This document shows positions 25,037 through 25,240 of a stretch of DNA of 25,240 nucleotides, in pieces. The stretch is taken from positions 1-25,240 of the forward strand of contig JAJZLX010000017.1 in the NCBI GenBank assembly GCA_021850555.1. The letters run 5' to 3'. The position numbers and the translations under genes were made by a program. Below the pieces are notes generated by a model. That model made no database searches. It saw only the letters and a list, made by a program, of their open reading frames with translations, and was not told where the DNA came from. Numbering within the stretch: the first letter of the stretch is position 1; the number at the start of each line of letters is the position of its first letter. Source of the DNA: Pseudomonadota bacterium (GTDB lineage Bacteria > Pseudomonadota > Gammaproteobacteria > Steroidobacterales > Steroidobacteraceae).

Positions 25037-25113
25037 GCCCGCCCCTTCGAGAGCGAGGACGTCACCTGAAACGTGGCGGCCACACTCGAATCCCCGGGCG
25101 CAAGCCGCACGGG

Positions 25114-25154
25114 AGTTCTTTAAAAGTTTGGCAGGTAATTTGTGTGGGGACTCG
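25114..25154 (+). promoter_or_regulatory. rRNA leader boxA and boxC antitermination elements
   Basis: AGTTCTTTAAAA at 25114-25125 resembles boxA (TGCTCTTTAACA), the NusB-NusE binding site. TGTGTGGGGACTCG at 25141-25154 resembles the boxC part of the E. coli leader (TGTGTGGGCACTCG). Order and spacing agree with an rrn leader. Confidence 0.8.
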
Positions 25155-25187
25155 TGTCAAAGAGCCTTTGGCGCTAAGACCGAGTGA

Positions 25188-25221
25188 CCAAAATGTCCAG
25201 CAGTAACTGGAGCCATTTTGG
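25188..25221 (+). repeat. Leader hairpin upstream of 16S rRNA
   Basis: Outer arms CCAAAATG (25188-25195) and CATTTTGG (25214-25221) enclose inner arms TCCAG (25196-25200) and CTGGA (25207-25211), giving 13 base pairs with a 2-base bulge and a 6-base loop. It may take part in rRNA leader folding or processing. Confidence 0.55.
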
Positions 25222-25240
25222 ATCCACTCTGACTTTGTTG

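Larger units (their letters stand above)
24681..25240 (+). other. Upstream region and leader of a 16S-23S-5S rRNA operon (16S gene not reached)
   Basis: No protein gene is supported in these 560 bases. From 24681 to about 24890 there is only a weak inverted repeat, GCCGGG/CCCGGC (24686-24691, 24714-24719), that may serve tyrS termination without a T run. From 24905 two very similar promoters follow, then boxA- and boxC-like leader elements, then a hairpin. The 16S start consensus (AGAGTTTGATC) is not in the window. Confidence 0.85.

Noticed and set aside
25009..25206. 65-codon open frame in the rRNA leader
   Set aside because: It starts at a TTG that is part of the P2 -35 and overlaps P2, boxA, boxC and the leader hairpin; no protein character.
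1..25240. Mobile element, defence island, CRISPR array or biosynthetic cluster
   Set aside because: No transposase, integrase, repeat array, toxin-antitoxin pair or modular synthase is present; gene content is core metabolism with uniform composition.

Overview
The window looks like a chromosomal segment of a high-GC gammaproteobacterium, in the broad Pseudomonas / Xanthomonadales / Nevskiales neighbourhood. The grounds are a Pseudomonas-type Chp (type IV pilus chemosensory) locus, a KMSKS-class tyrosyl-tRNA synthetase directly upstream of an rRNA operon, an ErpA gene beside a DUF6776 gene, and uniform GC-rich third codon positions. I see no insertion sequence, prophage, CRISPR array, tRNA or complete rRNA gene. 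Most of the window is ordinary core genome.

Layout. (1) 1-7224, plus strand: the end of pilJ, the very large hybrid kinase chpA and the CheW-like chpC, a partial type IV pilus chemosensory operon; a possible 33-codon ORF sits between chpA and chpC. (2) 7415-8707: a membrane diguanylate cyclase with an intact GGDEF motif and no canonical I-site. Convergent to it is a HisN-type phosphatase (8721-9500, minus). (3) 9575-11032: a PduO-type corrinoid adenosyltransferase and a secreted GIN-domain (DUF2807-like) protein, followed by convergent yceH (11060-11767, minus). (4) 11768-12308: a 541-base region without a convincing protein gene but rich in structure. It holds a 14-base palindrome, a 15-bp perfect hairpin, and on the minus strand a sigma70-like promoter followed about 150 bases later by an intrinsic terminator, which together suggest a small RNA. 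(5) 12309-13723, minus: DUF1614 membrane protein then ampD. (6) 13773-15850, plus: bioA and rsmE overlapping, with convergent pdxH (15983-16666). (7) 16842-21253, plus: tyrA (chorismate mutase / prephenate dehydrogenase fusion), rppH, DUF6776, erpA and ppx, tightly packed; ppk1 is convergent (21277-23364). (8) 23439-24680: tyrS. (9) 24681-25240: two tandem rRNA promoters with GC-rich discriminators, then boxA- and boxC-like antitermination sequences; the window ends inside the leader, before the 16S rRNA gene.

How the genes work together. The Chp genes would connect surface or chemical sensing to twitching motility, and the neighbouring cyclase is a plausible but unproven partner through c-di-GMP. 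ppx and ppk1 form an opposed pair for polyphosphate breakdown and synthesis. With rppH and the stringent-type rRNA promoters they make the right end a growth-control neighbourhood. bioA, pdxH, the corrinoid adenosyltransferase, the HisN-like enzyme and tyrA are cofactor and amino-acid housekeeping genes. The features most worth a second look are regulatory: the putative small RNA beside ampD, a predicted leaderless erpA transcript, a palindrome exactly inside the spacer of rRNA promoter P1, and two possible tiny ORFs near the starts of chpC and ampD.
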